Shown here: in pieces, positions 38,002 to 47,325 of the stretch | How positions within the stretch are numbered: position 1 is the first letter of the stretch | Layout of the letters: the number at the start of each line of letters is the position of its first letter | Assembly (NCBI RefSeq): GCF_010994755.1 | Contig: NZ_WHSB02000002.1 | Coordinates: 186,001-250,000 of the forward strand | Direction of reading: 5' to 3' | DNA length: 64,000 nt | Source of the DNA: Shinella lacus | Lineage (GTDB): Bacteria > Pseudomonadota > Alphaproteobacteria > Rhizobiales > Rhizobiaceae | Program-made: the position numbers and the translations under genes | Notes under the pieces: generated by a model | Told to the model about the DNA's origin: nothing | The model's input: the letters and a program-made list of their open reading frames with translations, nothing else | The model's database searches: none

Positions 38002-39972
38002 TCAACCGGTTTTGCGAATGGGGGCATTCACGATCGTGTCGGAAACCGCCCGGTAGGCGAGCGTGTCTTCCAGCCGCTGCGGCCTTGCGAAGTAATAACC
38101 CTGCATCATGCGGCAGCCGAGCGCCCGGAGCGCCACCATCTGCTCGTGGGTTTCCATGCCCTCGACGACGCAGACGCAGCCGATATTGCGCGACAGGTCG
38201 ACGATGGTCTTGACGATGCTGCGGCTGAGTTCGTTCGTCGCGATGTCGACGATGAAGCCGCGGTCGATCTTGATCTTGGTGAGCGGCAGCTTGTGCACGT
38301 AGCTGAGGCTGGAATGGCCCGTGCCGAAATCGTCGAGCGCGATGCCGATGCCGCGCTCGGCAAGGCGGCGGATGTTTTCCGCGGCGAGCGCGAAATTGCG
38401 CATGACGGCGGTTTCCGTCACCTCGATGTCAAGGCGGGCGGGATCGACGCCGCTTTCGGCGATGATGTCGAGCAGGGCGTCGACGGTCTTGTTGGACACG
38501 ACGTCGCGGGTCGACAGGTTGACGGAGAGGCGTATGTGGTCCGGCCAGCTTTTCGCCGCCACGAGCGCCTTGCGCATCAGGGTCTCCGTCAGGCGGCCGA
38601 TGATGCCGGCGCGCTCCGCTGCGCGGATGAAGACCGCCGGGGGTACGAGGCCGAGCGTGGGGCTCTCCCAGCGGGCGAGCGCCTCATAAGCGGAGATGCC
38701 GTTGGTGTCCGCGTCGACCATTGGCTGAAAGACGAGGTACATTTCGTTTTCGAAGTCGGCGGCGCGTAGCGCCTGCTGGATGCGGCCCTGCTCGTTGATC
38801 TCGGCCTCGTGCTCCGCGGAGAAGACCACCGCGGTGCCGCGAAAATTCTGCTTGGCGAGGTAGAGGGCGAAATCGGCGCGGTCGAACAGCCTGTCAGCCG
38901 TCGTGCCGGCGTCGCCCAGGATCGAGATGCCGAGCGAGCCGGAAACCCGCGCCGTCTGGCCGTTGAAGACATAGGGTTCCTGGAGTGCGGCGCAGATTTC
39001 TTCGCCCAGTCCGTGCAGCCGGTCGGGGCAGGGGCTGCCCTCGAAGACAATGCCGAATTCATCGCCGCCGAGCCGGGCGGGAAACACGCCCTCGCCGGAA
39101 AAGCTGGAAAGTCGTTCGCCCACTTCGATCAGCAGCTTGTCGCCGATGCCGTGGCCGAACGCGTCGTTGACCGGCTTGAAGCCGTCGAGGTCGATGAGGC
39201 CGAGGGCGAGGCCGGCGCCGTTCTTCTCCGCCTCGGCGATCCGCTTTTCCAGCTCGGCGCGGAACTGTCGGCGGTTCGGCAGGTTGGTCAGGCTGTCGAG
39301 ATTGGCAAGGCGATGGTTTTCGTCGCTGAGCCGCTGGGTTTCCGCCTGACGCTCAGTCAGATCCTTCTGCGACTGGATGAGCGCGCCGAAATCCCGGTAA
39401 TAGGTCAGCAGGATGAACACCATGGCGACGGTGACGAGCGCGACGTTGAGCGCCAGCGCCGTGAAGACCGGGTTGCCCGAGGTGCCGAAGAATATCGTGA
39501 ACGGCCCGAGCACGATCGCCGTCAGCGCGAGCGCTGCCGCGCGCAGATGCATCAGGCAGAAGATGCAGCCGATCACCGTGTTGGCGATGTAGAAGGCGAC
39601 ATGGGACTGCTGGTAGGCATCGCCGTAGGAAAACAGGCTGAGCGACCAGGCGCAGAAACCGGCGCCGAGCAGCGCGGTCAGCCGATAGGTCGAGCGCAGC
39701 CGGCCGGTCGCTTCCTCATGCGTATAGGTCCGGTTGCGGCTGAACCACCAGTGCACCAGGCGGAACACGCTGACGGCGTAAAGCATGGACGGAATATAGA
39801 GGGTGAGAAGGGCGGGCGCCGCCTGGAAATGCGTGACCGTAAGGGCAACGGTATTGGTGACCAGCATGAAGTAGAGCAGCGGCACCTGCTTCGTAAAAGC
39901 GGCAAGCTGCGCCTGTACGAGTTCCGGATTACCGGATTCGATCGTGAGAACGGCCTTTGCCCTGCTGAACAT
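38002..39972 (-). CDS. GGDEF-EAL cyclic di-GMP enzyme with membrane sensor
   Basis: 656 residues from ATG 39972; the TTG at 39975 has better spacing to a GGAG. Five or six membrane helices fill residues 30-205, then a GGDEF domain (RLGGDEFGIVF intact, no RxxD site) and an EAL domain. The EAL catalytic set is intact: YEALARW, NLSTRDV, EVTET, DDFGTG, KIKIDR, EGMET and MQGYYFARP. So it is probably an active phosphodiesterase, with possible cyclase or GTP-sensing activity. It is divergent from dksA. Confidence 0.92.
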   Translation of the reverse strand: MFSRAKAVLTIESGNPELVQAQLAAFTKQVPLLYFMLVTNTVALTVTHFQAAPALLTLYIPSMLYAVSVFRLVHWWFSRNRTYTHEEATGRLRSTYRLTALLGAGFCAWSLSLFSYGDAYQQSHVAFYIANTVIGCIFCLMHLRAAALALTAIVLGPFTIFFGTSGNPVFTALALNVALVTVAMVFILLTYYRDFGALIQSQKDLTERQAETQRLSDENHRLANLDSLTNLPNRRQFRAELEKRIAEAEKNGAGLALGLIDLDGFKPVNDAFGHGIGDKLLIEVGERLSSFSGEGVFPARLGGDEFGIVFEGSPCPDRLHGLGEEICAALQEPYVFNGQTARVSGSLGISILGDAGTTADRLFDRADFALYLAKQNFRGTAVVFSAEHEAEINEQGRIQQALRAADFENEMYLVFQPMVDADTNGISAYEALARWESPTLGLVPPAVFIRAAERAGIIGRLTETLMRKALVAAKSWPDHIRLSVNLSTRDVVSNKTVDALLDIIAESGVDPARLDIEVTETAVMRNFALAAENIRRLAERGIGIALDDFGTGHSSLSYVHKLPLTKIKIDRGFIVDIATNELSRSIVKTIVDLSRNIGCVCVVEGMETHEQMVALRALGCRMMQGYYFARPQRLEDTLAYRAVSDTIVNAPIRKTG

Positions 39973-40335
39973 CAATGCGTGCTCCTGCCCTTATGCGAAG
40001 AAAAGCACGAGTTGCTAAAATAAATCTGAATCCACAGGCGAGACAGTTTCGCGAAAGAAAATTCTCCTACCATTCCTCGCATAGCGAATGCTTCTGCCTA
40101 TATTTGCGGCAGGACGGCATGCCGGGCAGGCCATTGCGGCCCCCGAATGCGGAATGGTTTGCGGGCCTTTACCGGCCGGTTTTGCCATCTCGTTGTAATC
40201 TTGATGAAATATTAGTCTGGCAAGGTTCAAAACAAAGGCAGGCGCGAAAATCCGTGGGTAAGTCCCGGCAGGCTTGAATCACGCAACCCGTGGGGATATA
40301 CAGCGCGCCTTGAGATGTTCTTCAGGAGAATCGCG
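39973..40335. other. Divergent intergenic region, GGDEF-EAL gene to dksA
   Basis: 363 bases. It is AT-richer than the surrounding coding DNA, with GC islands near 40120-40180. I see no gene, RNA motif or clear operator. The dksA leader, with AGGAGA at 40324, forms its right end. Confidence 0.4.
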
Positions 40336-40755
40336 TTGAGTGAGAAGATCGATCTTAGCAATCTCGTCCTCAATGAGGACGATGAATTCATGAGTGCCAA
40401 CCAGCGGGCTTACTTCCGAGCGAAGCTGAACGCCTGGAAAAACGACATCCTGCGCGAAGCGCGCGAAACCCTCGACCACCTGGCAGAAGAAAGCGCAAAC
40501 CATCCGGACCTCGCGGATCGGGCTTCTTCGGAAACCGATCGTGCCATTGAACTTCGGGCACGCGACCGCCAGCGCAAGCTGATCTCCAAGATCGATGCGG
40601 CGCTGCAACGTCTCGACGAAGGCACCTACGGCTATTGCGAGGAAACGGGCGAACCGATCGGCCTCAAGCGTCTCGACGCCCGACCGATCGCCACGCTTTC
40701 GATCGAGGCGCAGGAGCGCCACGAGCGTCGGGAAAAGGTGTATCGCGACGAGTAA
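40336..40755 (+). CDS. dksA: DksA-type RNA polymerase-binding transcription factor
   Basis: 139 residues from a TTG at 40336, six bases after AGGAGA; an upstream ATG would add seven residues and is less likely. DksA binds the secondary channel of RNA polymerase and works with ppGpp. The coiled-coil helices precede the finger region. Of the four canonical zinc cysteines only the first remains: CEET in place of C-x2-C, then LSIEAQ where the last two Cys would be. Such C-x2-T proteins fold without zinc (compare Pseudomonas DksA2). Confidence 0.93.
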   Translation: MSEKIDLSNLVLNEDDEFMSANQRAYFRAKLNAWKNDILREARETLDHLAEESANHPDLADRASSETDRAIELRARDRQRKLISKIDAALQRLDEGTYGYCEETGEPIGLKRLDARPIATLSIEAQERHERREKVYRDE

Positions 40756-40800
40756 GCGTTTTCTGCGGGATTTCCGCAGGCGGCGTTGACGACGATCGAA

Positions 40801-40818
40801 CACCGGAGATCTCCGGTG
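40801..40818. repeat. Perfect 18-base palindrome after dksA
   Basis: CACCGGAGATCTCCGGTG is fully self-complementary. It lies 46 bases beyond the dksA stop, with a short T run (TTTTTT) 10 bases further on. It could be part of a first termination site. Confidence 0.6.
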
Positions 40819-40863
40819 CCGGCAGCTTTTTTACTGCGCGGCATCGGCAGGGTCAAAAATTGA

Positions 40864-40897
40864 AGCCGTTGGAAGCTTTTCTTCCAACGGCTTTTTT
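40864..40897. terminator. Strong terminator between dksA and the FliO-like gene
   Basis: AGCCGTTGGAAG (40864-40875) pairs perfectly with CTTCCAACGGCT (40881-40892) around CTTTT, followed by a T tract to 40897. It ends dksA transcription. Confidence 0.9.
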
Positions 40898-40922
40898 CTG
40901 TCCTCACGCCGCGTAAATTGAC

Positions 40923-41927
40923 TCAGGCCTTGCGGTTGGCGGCGATTTCGCCGAGCAGGCGGGCCATTTCGGCTTCGGTCTCTTCACGGCTCTTGGCGCT
41001 CGCCTGTCCGCTCATCGCTGCGGTCTGTGTGGGGTTCGAGGTGGGCTGCGCGCTGGTGCGGGCAGCGCTGCTCGCTCCGGCGTTGCTGGCCATTTCAGCT
41101 TCGAGGATCTTTTCGAATTCGCTGACGAGGGCCGGATTGTCGGTGATGTTGGTCGTCGGCTTGGCGAGCACCGGGGTCGTCACCGGGCGCTGTACAACCT
41201 GGCCGGTGGTTGCCTGACCGCTCGTCGTCGCCACGGATTGTGGGCTCAGCACGCGCTGGCGGCTCTGTTCCAGCACATCCTCGATGCGGCGCTCCGACGA
41301 GCGCTGCTCGGCATTCACCTGCGCCTGCTGGTTTGTCGTCACCGGCTGGGTGACGGTGCGCACCGGCACGGCGCGTGCGGCGCCCTCGTCGTCGCCGGCA
41401 TAGAGCACCTTGGCCATGGCAGAGACGCCATCCGGCGTCGCGACCGCGCGGCGTTCCACGGCGCCTGCCGTCGTGGTGGCGGCGCTGGAGGACGCTGCCG
41501 AGCGTGCGGCGGCGGCGGTCTCGACGGCCTTGACCGGCGTTTCGCGCAGGACGGGCGCGGGTTCGGCGCGTTCGATGGTCTGGGTCGCCTTTTCGACGGC
41601 CAGGGTTGCCTTGTCGGCGGGCTGGGCGGTTTCGGTCGAGGCGGTTGCGATGCGGGTTTCGATGACGATGTCGGTCGGGCCGCCGATCATCAGGAGATGT
41701 TCCACGTCGTCGCGGCGCACCAGCACGAGGCGGCGGCGTGTGTCGATCGCCGCGGCATCGAGCACGGCAAGCCGCGGCGTGCGGTTGCGTCCGCCGCGAA
41801 TGAAGGGCGAGGAGGGACGGCCCCGGATGATCCACAGCACCAGTGCAAGGCAGAGCAGGCCGAGCAGCACCACCACGGCGGCGATGACGAACTTCGTGCC
41901 GTTCTCTGCGAGAATCTCCTGGAACAT
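40923..41927 (-). CDS. Orphan FliO/MopB-like membrane protein
   Basis: 334 residues from the ATG at 41927. One membrane helix (about 11-33) is followed by a compact domain NRTPRLAVLDAAAIDTRRRL-VLVRRDDVEHLLMIGGPTDIVIE (about 45-90), the pattern of FliO flagellar export proteins. The remaining 240 residues are Ala/Thr-rich, disordered and poorly conserved, which is unlike classical FliO (about 120 residues). No flagellar gene is in the window. Role in flagellar export or another envelope process is not settled. Confidence 0.7.
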   Translation of the reverse strand: MFQEILAENGTKFVIAAVVVLLGLLCLALVLWIIRGRPSSPFIRGGRNRTPRLAVLDAAAIDTRRRLVLVRRDDVEHLLMIGGPTDIVIETRIATASTETAQPADKATLAVEKATQTIERAEPAPVLRETPVKAVETAAAARSAASSSAATTTAGAVERRAVATPDGVSAMAKVLYAGDDEGAARAVPVRTVTQPVTTNQQAQVNAEQRSSERRIEDVLEQSRQRVLSPQSVATTSGQATTGQVVQRPVTTPVLAKPTTNITDNPALVSEFEKILEAEMASNAGASSAARTSAQPTSNPTQTAAMSGQASAKSREETEAEMARLLGEIAANRKA

Positions 41928-42223
41928 GGCGCGGTCACTCCTTCGGGCATTTGCCCTTTTTGGGCAGATTGCTGCATTTGACGGCTTTTTACGGGGTCCT
42001 ACAAGCGCTTCGCCGCGCTTGTCCAGCACCGAATGCCGTCGTCATCGTCGCGTAAGTATGGCAGGTTACGAAAATTGCGATGTTTGAGCCGGGAATATTC
42101 CCTGTGAATTCGCGGCCTTGCTTCCCCTCGATGGCTTTTTGCGCTTCCCTCGTGCGGATAAACATGATTCTCGCATCGGGTCCCGGCCAAGCGCAAGGCC
42201 GGACGGATGCAGACGAGGGATTG

Positions 42224-44827
42224 ATGACGACGATGAAGCGGCCGGGCGAGGACAATCTGCCGATCGTGGACCGCGGTGTGCGGCCGGCGGTGGCGCTTCG
42301 CGTCGTGCTGCTGGCGATCGTGCTCGCGGCCTCGGCCGGCGCGTTCATCGTGTTCAAGAACCAGCTCGACAACGAGCTCGTGCTCGGCGTTCTCGGCGTG
42401 CTCGCCATGGCCGGCATCTTCTTCGTCGTCTCGGCGCTGATCGGCTTCATCGAGATCATGCCGCAGGCGACGCGCTCCGACGATCTCGCCCGCGCCTTCC
42501 TCGATTCGCACCCGGACGGCACCGTCATCACCGATCGCAAGGGCCGCATCGTCTATGCCAACGCCGCCTATGGCGCGCTGACGGGGGCAAACGGCGAGGC
42601 GGAGGTGCAGACGCTCGAAACGCTGCTGTCGCGCAACCGCGACGCCACCGAGGCCGTCTACCGCCTGACGAACGGCCTGCACGAGGGCAAGGAAGGGGCG
42701 GAGGAATTCCGCGTCCAGAAGCCGCTCAATCCCTCCGCCGCCAACGGATCCGGCGCGCAATGGTATCGCCTCAAGGCCCGCGTGCTGCCGAACCGCGAGA
42801 AGGCCAAGCAGCCGCTCTATATCTGGCAGGTCTCCAACATCACCTCCGAGCGCGACGATCAGGAGCGCTTCTTCAAGGAATTGCAGAACGCGATCGACTA
42901 TCTCGACCATGCGCCGGCCGGCTTCTTCTCCGCCGGCCGCAAGGGCGAGATCGTCTACCTGAACGCCACGCTTGCCGAATGGCTCGGCATCGATCTCGCG
43001 AAATTCCATCCCGGCGCGCTCTCCATCGCCGATGTCGTGGCGGGCGAGGGGCTGGCCCTCATCCAGTCCGTGCAGGCCGAGCCCGGCCTGAAGCGCACCG
43101 AGATGCTCGACCTCGACCTGCGCAAGACCAATGGCCAGAGCCTTCCAGTCCGCATCGTGCACCGCGTCACCTCGATGCGCGACGGCGCGCCGGGCGAAAG
43201 CCGCACCATCGTGCTCGCCCGCGAAGAAGGCGGCGAGGGCGACCAGTCCGCCTCGATCGCCTCGATGCGCTTCACGCGCTTCTTCAACAATACGCCGATG
43301 GCGATCGCCTCCGTCGATGGTAACGGCCGGATCCTGCGCACCAACGCGCCGTTCCTGAAACTGTTTTCCACCGTCGTCTCGCGCGACGATATCGACCACG
43401 GCGCCAAGCTTGAAACTATCGTGCACGAGACGGACCGGTTGCGCCTGCAATCGGCGCTCGACGCGGCCAAGGACCGGCAGGGCGACATCGCGCCGCTCGA
43501 TTCGCTGCACCCGGCCGACGACACGCGGCATTTCCGCTTCTACGTGAACGCCGTCATCGACCAGAGCGACGAGGCGCCGGAAGAGGCCGCCATCGTCTAT
43601 GCCGTCGAGAGCACTGAGCAGAAGGCGCTCGAAACCCAGATGGCGCAGACGCAGAAGATGAATGCGGTCGGCACGCTCGCCGGCGGCATCGCGCACGATT
43701 TCAACAACGTGCTGACGGCGATCCTGCTGTCCTCTGACCACCTGCTGCTCTCCGCCCGCCCGTCGGATGCGAGTTTTGCCGATCTCATGGAGATCAAGCG
43801 CAACGCCAACCGCGCCGCCGTGCTCGTACGGCAACTGCTCGCCTTCTCGCGCAAGCAGACGATGCGCCCGACCGTCCTGAACCTCACCGACGTCATCGGC
43901 GACCTGCGCATGCTCGTCGACCGCATGACCGGCACGAACGTCAAGATCGAGGTCGAGTACGGTCGCGACCTCTGGGCGGTGAAGACCGATCTCGGCCAGT
44001 TCGAGCAGGTGCTGATCAACCTTGCGGTCAATGCCCGCGATGCCATGCCGGAGGGCGGCACGATCACCTTCCGCACCCGCAACGTGGAGGCCGAGGAGGC
44101 CGCCGCCCGCAATCTGCGCGACCTGCCGGAGGGCGACTATGTGGAAGTCGAGGTCGCCGACCAGGGCACCGGCATCCCGCCGGAGATCATCGACAAGATC
44201 TTCGAGCCCTTCTTCACCACCAAGGAAGTCGGCAAGGGCACCGGTCTTGGCCTTTCCATGGTCTACGGCATTGTCAAACAGTCCGGCGGCTACATCTATC
44301 TCGATTCCGAAGTCGGCAAGGGCACGACCTTCCGCATCCTCATGCCGCGCCACACCGAGGAAGAACTGCCGGTCGATGCGACCGCCCTGCAAGCCGGCGA
44401 AAAGCAGCCGGTCGCCGCCGTGCCTGCCGTGGAGAAGGAACCGCGCGACCTCACCGGCGGCTCGGCCGTCGTGCTGCTCGTCGAGGACGAGGAGGCGGTG
44501 CGCCGCGGCGGAAAACGCATGCTGGAAACCCGCGGTTATACCGTGCACGAAGCCGGCTCCGGCGTCGAAGCGCTCGACATCATGGACGAGCTGAACGGCG
44601 CTGTCGACATCGTCGTTTCGGACGTCGTGATGCCCGAAATGGACGGCCCGACGCTGCTGCGCGAATTGCGCAAAGGCTATCCCGACATGAAGTTCATCTT
44701 CGTCTCCGGCTACGCCGAAGACGCCTTCGCCCGAAACCTCCCCGCCGACGCCAAATTCGGCTTCCTGCCAAAACCGTTCTCGTTGAAGCAGCTTGCGGAA
44801 GCGGTGCGGGAGATGCTGGACGCGTGA
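42224..44827 (+). CDS. cckA: Cell-cycle hybrid histidine kinase CckA
   Basis: 867 residues from the ATG at 42224. Two membrane helices (about 20-75), PAS domains (about 85-400), a HisKA domain with the phosphorylated His491 ([14 protein letters not shown]), an HATPase domain ([15 protein letters not shown]-like, [19 protein letters not shown]) and a C-terminal receiver with acceptor Asp800 ([12 protein letters not shown]). This is the CckA arrangement that drives the CckA-ChpT-CtrA/CpdR relay in alphaproteobacteria. The Hpt and CtrA-box features elsewhere in the window belong to the same regulatory world. Confidence 0.95.
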   Translation: MTTMKRPGEDNLPIVDRGVRPAVALRVVLLAIVLAASAGAFIVFKNQLDNELVLGVLGVLAMAGIFFVVSALIGFIEIMPQATRSDDLARAFLDSHPDGTVITDRKGRIVYANAAYGALTGANGEAEVQTLETLLSRNRDATEAVYRLTNGLHEGKEGAEEFRVQKPLNPSAANGSGAQWYRLKARVLPNREKAKQPLYIWQVSNITSERDDQERFFKELQNAIDYLDHAPAGFFSAGRKGEIVYLNATLAEWLGIDLAKFHPGALSIADVVAGEGLALIQSVQAEPGLKRTEMLDLDLRKTNGQSLPVRIVHRVTSMRDGAPGESRTIVLAREEGGEGDQSASIASMRFTRFFNNTPMAIASVDGNGRILRTNAPFLKLFSTVVSRDDIDHGAKLETIVHETDRLRLQSALDAAKDRQGDIAPLDSLHPADDTRHFRFYVNAVIDQSDEAPEEAAIVYAVESTEQKALETQMAQTQKMNAVGTLAGGIAHDFNNVLTAILLSSDHLLLSARPSDASFADLMEIKRNANRAAVLVRQLLAFSRKQTMRPTVLNLTDVIGDLRMLVDRMTGTNVKIEVEYGRDLWAVKTDLGQFEQVLINLAVNARDAMPEGGTITFRTRNVEAEEAAARNLRDLPEGDYVEVEVADQGTGIPPEIIDKIFEPFFTTKEVGKGTGLGLSMVYGIVKQSGGYIYLDSEVGKGTTFRILMPRHTEEELPVDATALQAGEKQPVAAVPAVEKEPRDLTGGSAVVLLVEDEEAVRRGGKRMLETRGYTVHEAGSGVEALDIMDELNGAVDIVVSDVVMPEMDGPTLLRELRKGYPDMKFIFVSGYAEDAFARNLPADAKFGFLPKPFSLKQLAEAVREMLDA

Positions 44828-44834
44828 TGGTTTT

Positions 44835-45194
44835 TCAGCGCGCGGTGATGCCGCGGCTCGAAACGGAAATGGAGTTTCCGTCCGGGCCTTTTGCGTTTGC
44901 AAAGTCGTAGGAGGCGGTGCGGTGGATTGGGCCGAAGGGAACGCCTCGCACAGCGCTCTCAGCGCAAAATGCGTCTACATTTTCCACAGAAAACACCAGC
45001 TTCACGGCTGATTGTCCCATCTTCTGGCTTTTTGCGGCGGGATAGAGCATGAGATTTGCCCCGCCACGAGGGTCGAGCAGTTCTACGATCCGGTCGCCAT
45101 CAGCGCGATGAACCTCGAAACCAAATGGCGCCGTGTAGAAACGCGCCGTCTCCTCGACATCACGCACATAGAGCAGGATTCGCGTCAGCGGCAT
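44835..45194 (-). CDS. VOC family protein (glyoxalase-like)
   Basis: 119 residues from the ATG at 45194. Vicinal oxygen chelate fold: ILLYVRDVEETARFYTAPFGFEV at the N terminus with paired beta-alpha-beta modules and a C-terminal GPDGNSI. Such proteins are glyoxalases, dioxygenases or resistance proteins; metal ligands are not evident enough to choose. It is convergent with cckA, seven bases apart. Confidence 0.82.
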   Translation of the reverse strand: MPLTRILLYVRDVEETARFYTAPFGFEVHRADGDRIVELLDPRGGANLMLYPAAKSQKMGQSAVKLVFSVENVDAFCAESAVRGVPFGPIHRTASYDFANAKGPDGNSISVSSRGITAR

Positions 45195-45431
45195 GGCATT
45201 TTCCGAGCAAGAGGGGGCGGGTGAGTAAGCCGACCGCCAAAAAATCAATTCACCAGCATCACGGTGATTTTGGCCAGCCGCGTTTTGTTTTCATTGCTAA
45301 CATATTTTTCTTCGAACTGTGGCCGCCCTCATGGGGGAACAGGCGGCCTCGTCGCATGAGATCGTAACGGTCTCCGGCAAAGATTGGCAATCAGCATACC
45401 GAGCCTCCGCACGACGCGCCGCCGGAAACCC

Positions 45432-45842
45432 TTATTTCATCGGATAGACGAGTTCCTTCTCCGCCGAATCAACCACGAAGACCGCGAGCAGCTTGGCGGG
45501 GTCCGTCGTGCTGTCATTGGCGCTGACGCCGTGGCGGTCGCCGGGCAGTTCGGAAAAGTTTTCGCCCGCCTTGTAGACCTTGACCGGGCCGTCATTGACC
45601 TGGCTGCGGATCGCGCCTTCGAGCACGGTCGCATAGATGAAGGCCGAAGTCGGGTGGGTATGGCCTTCAGAAAAGCCGCCCGGACCATATTCGACCAGCA
45701 CGCCGCGGATGCTCTTGCCCGGCACGTTCGGCAGCTCGTGTTCATAGACGAGCGTCACCTTCGCGGCCTCGCTGGCAAGCGAAGGGCTGGCGGTGGCGAT
45801 TGCGGCGGCAAGCGCTGCGAAGAGGAGGGATGTTCTGGTCAT
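45432..45842 (-). CDS. Secreted cupin protein
   Basis: 136 residues from the ATG at 45842. It has a signal peptide (LLFAALAAAIATASPSLA-S) and a single cupin barrel with metal-site residues in GHTHPTSAF and the closing GDRHGVSAN. It is probably a periplasmic cupin. It is the last gene of a likely three-gene operon with the NmrA-like and AhpD-like genes, divergent from a LysR regulator. Confidence 0.87.
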   Translation of the reverse strand: MTRTSLLFAALAAAIATASPSLASEAAKVTLVYEHELPNVPGKSIRGVLVEYGPGGFSEGHTHPTSAFIYATVLEGAIRSQVNDGPVKVYKAGENFSELPGDRHGVSANDSTTDPAKLLAVFVVDSAEKELVYPMK

Positions 45843-45898
45843 GTCGATGCTCCTGATGGTGGGAAGGAAAGGATGTGCCGCACCATGGCGGCACGCGG

Positions 45899-46651
45899 TT
45901 ACCGGCGCGGGGCGGTAGCGAACCACTGCTTGAAGGTGCTTTTGCCAAGGCGTGGGCTGTCGTCCGAGACGAGCGAGCCGTCTTCGAGCCGGGCGCCGAA
46001 ATACCGGGCTTCAGGGTCGGCCGCGACCTGGCGGGGATCGTTCATGGCCTGGAGGTAGAGCGCGACCAGTTCGTGAAGCCGAAAGCGCTCGGGGCCGGCG
46101 ATTTCGATCGTGCCGTTGATCGGCGCGGCCTGCGCCACGTCGGCCATCGCATCCGCGACGTCGTCCGAGGCGATCGGCTGGACGTAGGCGGCAGGGAGAT
46201 GGACGGTATCGCCGATCGTTCCAGACTGCGCAATGCCGCTCACGAACTCCATGAACTGCGTCGAATGCACGATCGTGTAGGGAATGCCGGACGCCTTGAT
46301 CAGCTTTTCCTGCGCGAGCTTAGCGCGGAAATAGCCGCTTTCCTGCAAGCGCTCCGTGCCGACGACGGAGAGCGCGATATGATGCTTCACGCCTGCCACC
46401 TTTTCGGCGGCAAGGAGGTTGCGCCCGGAGGTCTCGAAGAACGCCATCACATCCGCGTCGGCGAAGGAGGGGGAGTTTGCGAGGTCGAGCACGACGTCGG
46501 CGCCGGCAAGCGCTTCGGCCAGGCCTTCGCCGGTGATCGTGTTGACGCCGGTGTTGGGCGAGGCGGCGATGACCTCGTGGCCATTTTTGCGCAGGCGGTC
46601 CACGGTCTTCGAGCCGATGAGGCCGGTGCCGCCGATGATGACGATTTTCAT
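45899..46651 (-). CDS. NmrA-like NAD(P)-binding protein
   Basis: 250 residues. An N-terminal Rossmann motif (IIGGTGLIGSKT) and downstream HHIALSVVGTERL and YFRAKLAQEKLI segments identify atypical SDR / NmrA-like proteins, which act as NAD(P)H-dependent oxidoreductases or redox sensors. The usual active-site YxxxK is YFRAK here. It is co-directional with the AhpD-like and cupin genes with gaps of about 60 bases. Confidence 0.88.
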   Translation of the reverse strand: MKIVIIGGTGLIGSKTVDRLRKNGHEVIAASPNTGVNTITGEGLAEALAGADVVLDLANSPSFADADVMAFFETSGRNLLAAEKVAGVKHHIALSVVGTERLQESGYFRAKLAQEKLIKASGIPYTIVHSTQFMEFVSGIAQSGTIGDTVHLPAAYVQPIASDDVADAMADVAQAAPINGTIEIAGPERFRLHELVALYLQAMNDPRQVAADPEARYFGARLEDGSLVSDDSPRLGKSTFKQWFATAPRR

Positions 46652-46716
46652 GATAGGTCTCCCTTCGCGGCGCTGGGTAGCGCCACGGTTCCAGTGTTCG
46701 TGATGATCGCTGCGGA

Positions 46717-47196
46717 TTAGCTGAGGCCGGCCTTGTCGAGGCCGTAGACCTTGTCGGCCGAGCCCGGCACGGACTTGAAGGCGATGCTGGCGCGGTTCCA
46801 GGCGTTGATCGCCATGATCGCGAAGGTGAGGTCGGAAATTTCCTTCTCGGAAAGCTGACCGCGCACGCGCTCGTAAAGCTCGTCCGGAATGCCACCCTCG
46901 GGCAGCTTCGTCAGGGCTTCGGTCCAGGCAAGCGCCGCGCGCTCGCGCGGGATGAACAGGGTCGATTCACGCCAGATGGCGACGTGATGGACGCGCAGTT
47001 CGCTTTCGCCGTGGATCTTGGCTTCCTTCACATGCATATCGAGGCAGAAGGCGCAGCCATTCATCTGCGAGGCCCGGATGTTCACCAGGTCGCGGATCTT
47101 CTGTTCGATGACGCTGCCCGCGAGCGCCATGCTCAGATCGGAAATCTTCTTGAACAGTTCGGGGGACTGCTGCGCGTAGTTCAGGCGTTGGGTCAT
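46717..47196 (-). CDS. AhpD-like carboxymuconolactone decarboxylase family protein
   Basis: 159 residues. The redox motif C-x2-C-x3-H (CAFCLDMH) of alkylhydroperoxidase AhpD-core proteins is present at about residues 56-63. It should reduce peroxides or related electrophiles in the cytoplasm. It is first in a minus-strand operon and divergent from the LysR regulator. Confidence 0.92.
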   Translation of the reverse strand: MTQRLNYAQQSPELFKKISDLSMALAGSVIEQKIRDLVNIRASQMNGCAFCLDMHVKEAKIHGESELRVHHVAIWRESTLFIPRERAALAWTEALTKLPEGGIPDELYERVRGQLSEKEISDLTFAIMAINAWNRASIAFKSVPGSADKVYGLDKAGLS

Positions 47197-47209
47197 ATTC
47201 GCTCTCCTT

Positions 47210-47255
47210 AATTAAGGATATTAAGCATCCTTATGGATATAAAATATCCTTAATT
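47210..47255. promoter_or_regulatory. Nested inverted-repeat operator between ahpD-like operon and lysR
   Basis: AATTAAGGATATT (47210-47222) and AATATCCTTAATT (47243-47255) are perfect 13-base inverted repeats. Between them lies ATCCTTATGGAT (47227-47238), a smaller inverted repeat of the same ATCC/GGAT motif. The AT-rich block starts 14 bases before the AhpD-like start codon and is typical of a dimeric or tetrameric operator. Confidence 0.75.
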
Positions 47256-47325
47256 GCTGGACTGTAAAGCCGAAACGGCATAAGCTTCGCGTATAAGTCT
47301 TATGTCGAAGAGTATGAGGCGGGCG

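Noticed and set aside
41999-44902. Minus-strand open frame of about 970 codons across cckA
   Set aside because: Composition is Arg/His/Ala-rich without domain pattern, typical of an antisense shadow. CckA on the plus strand has all kinase motifs.
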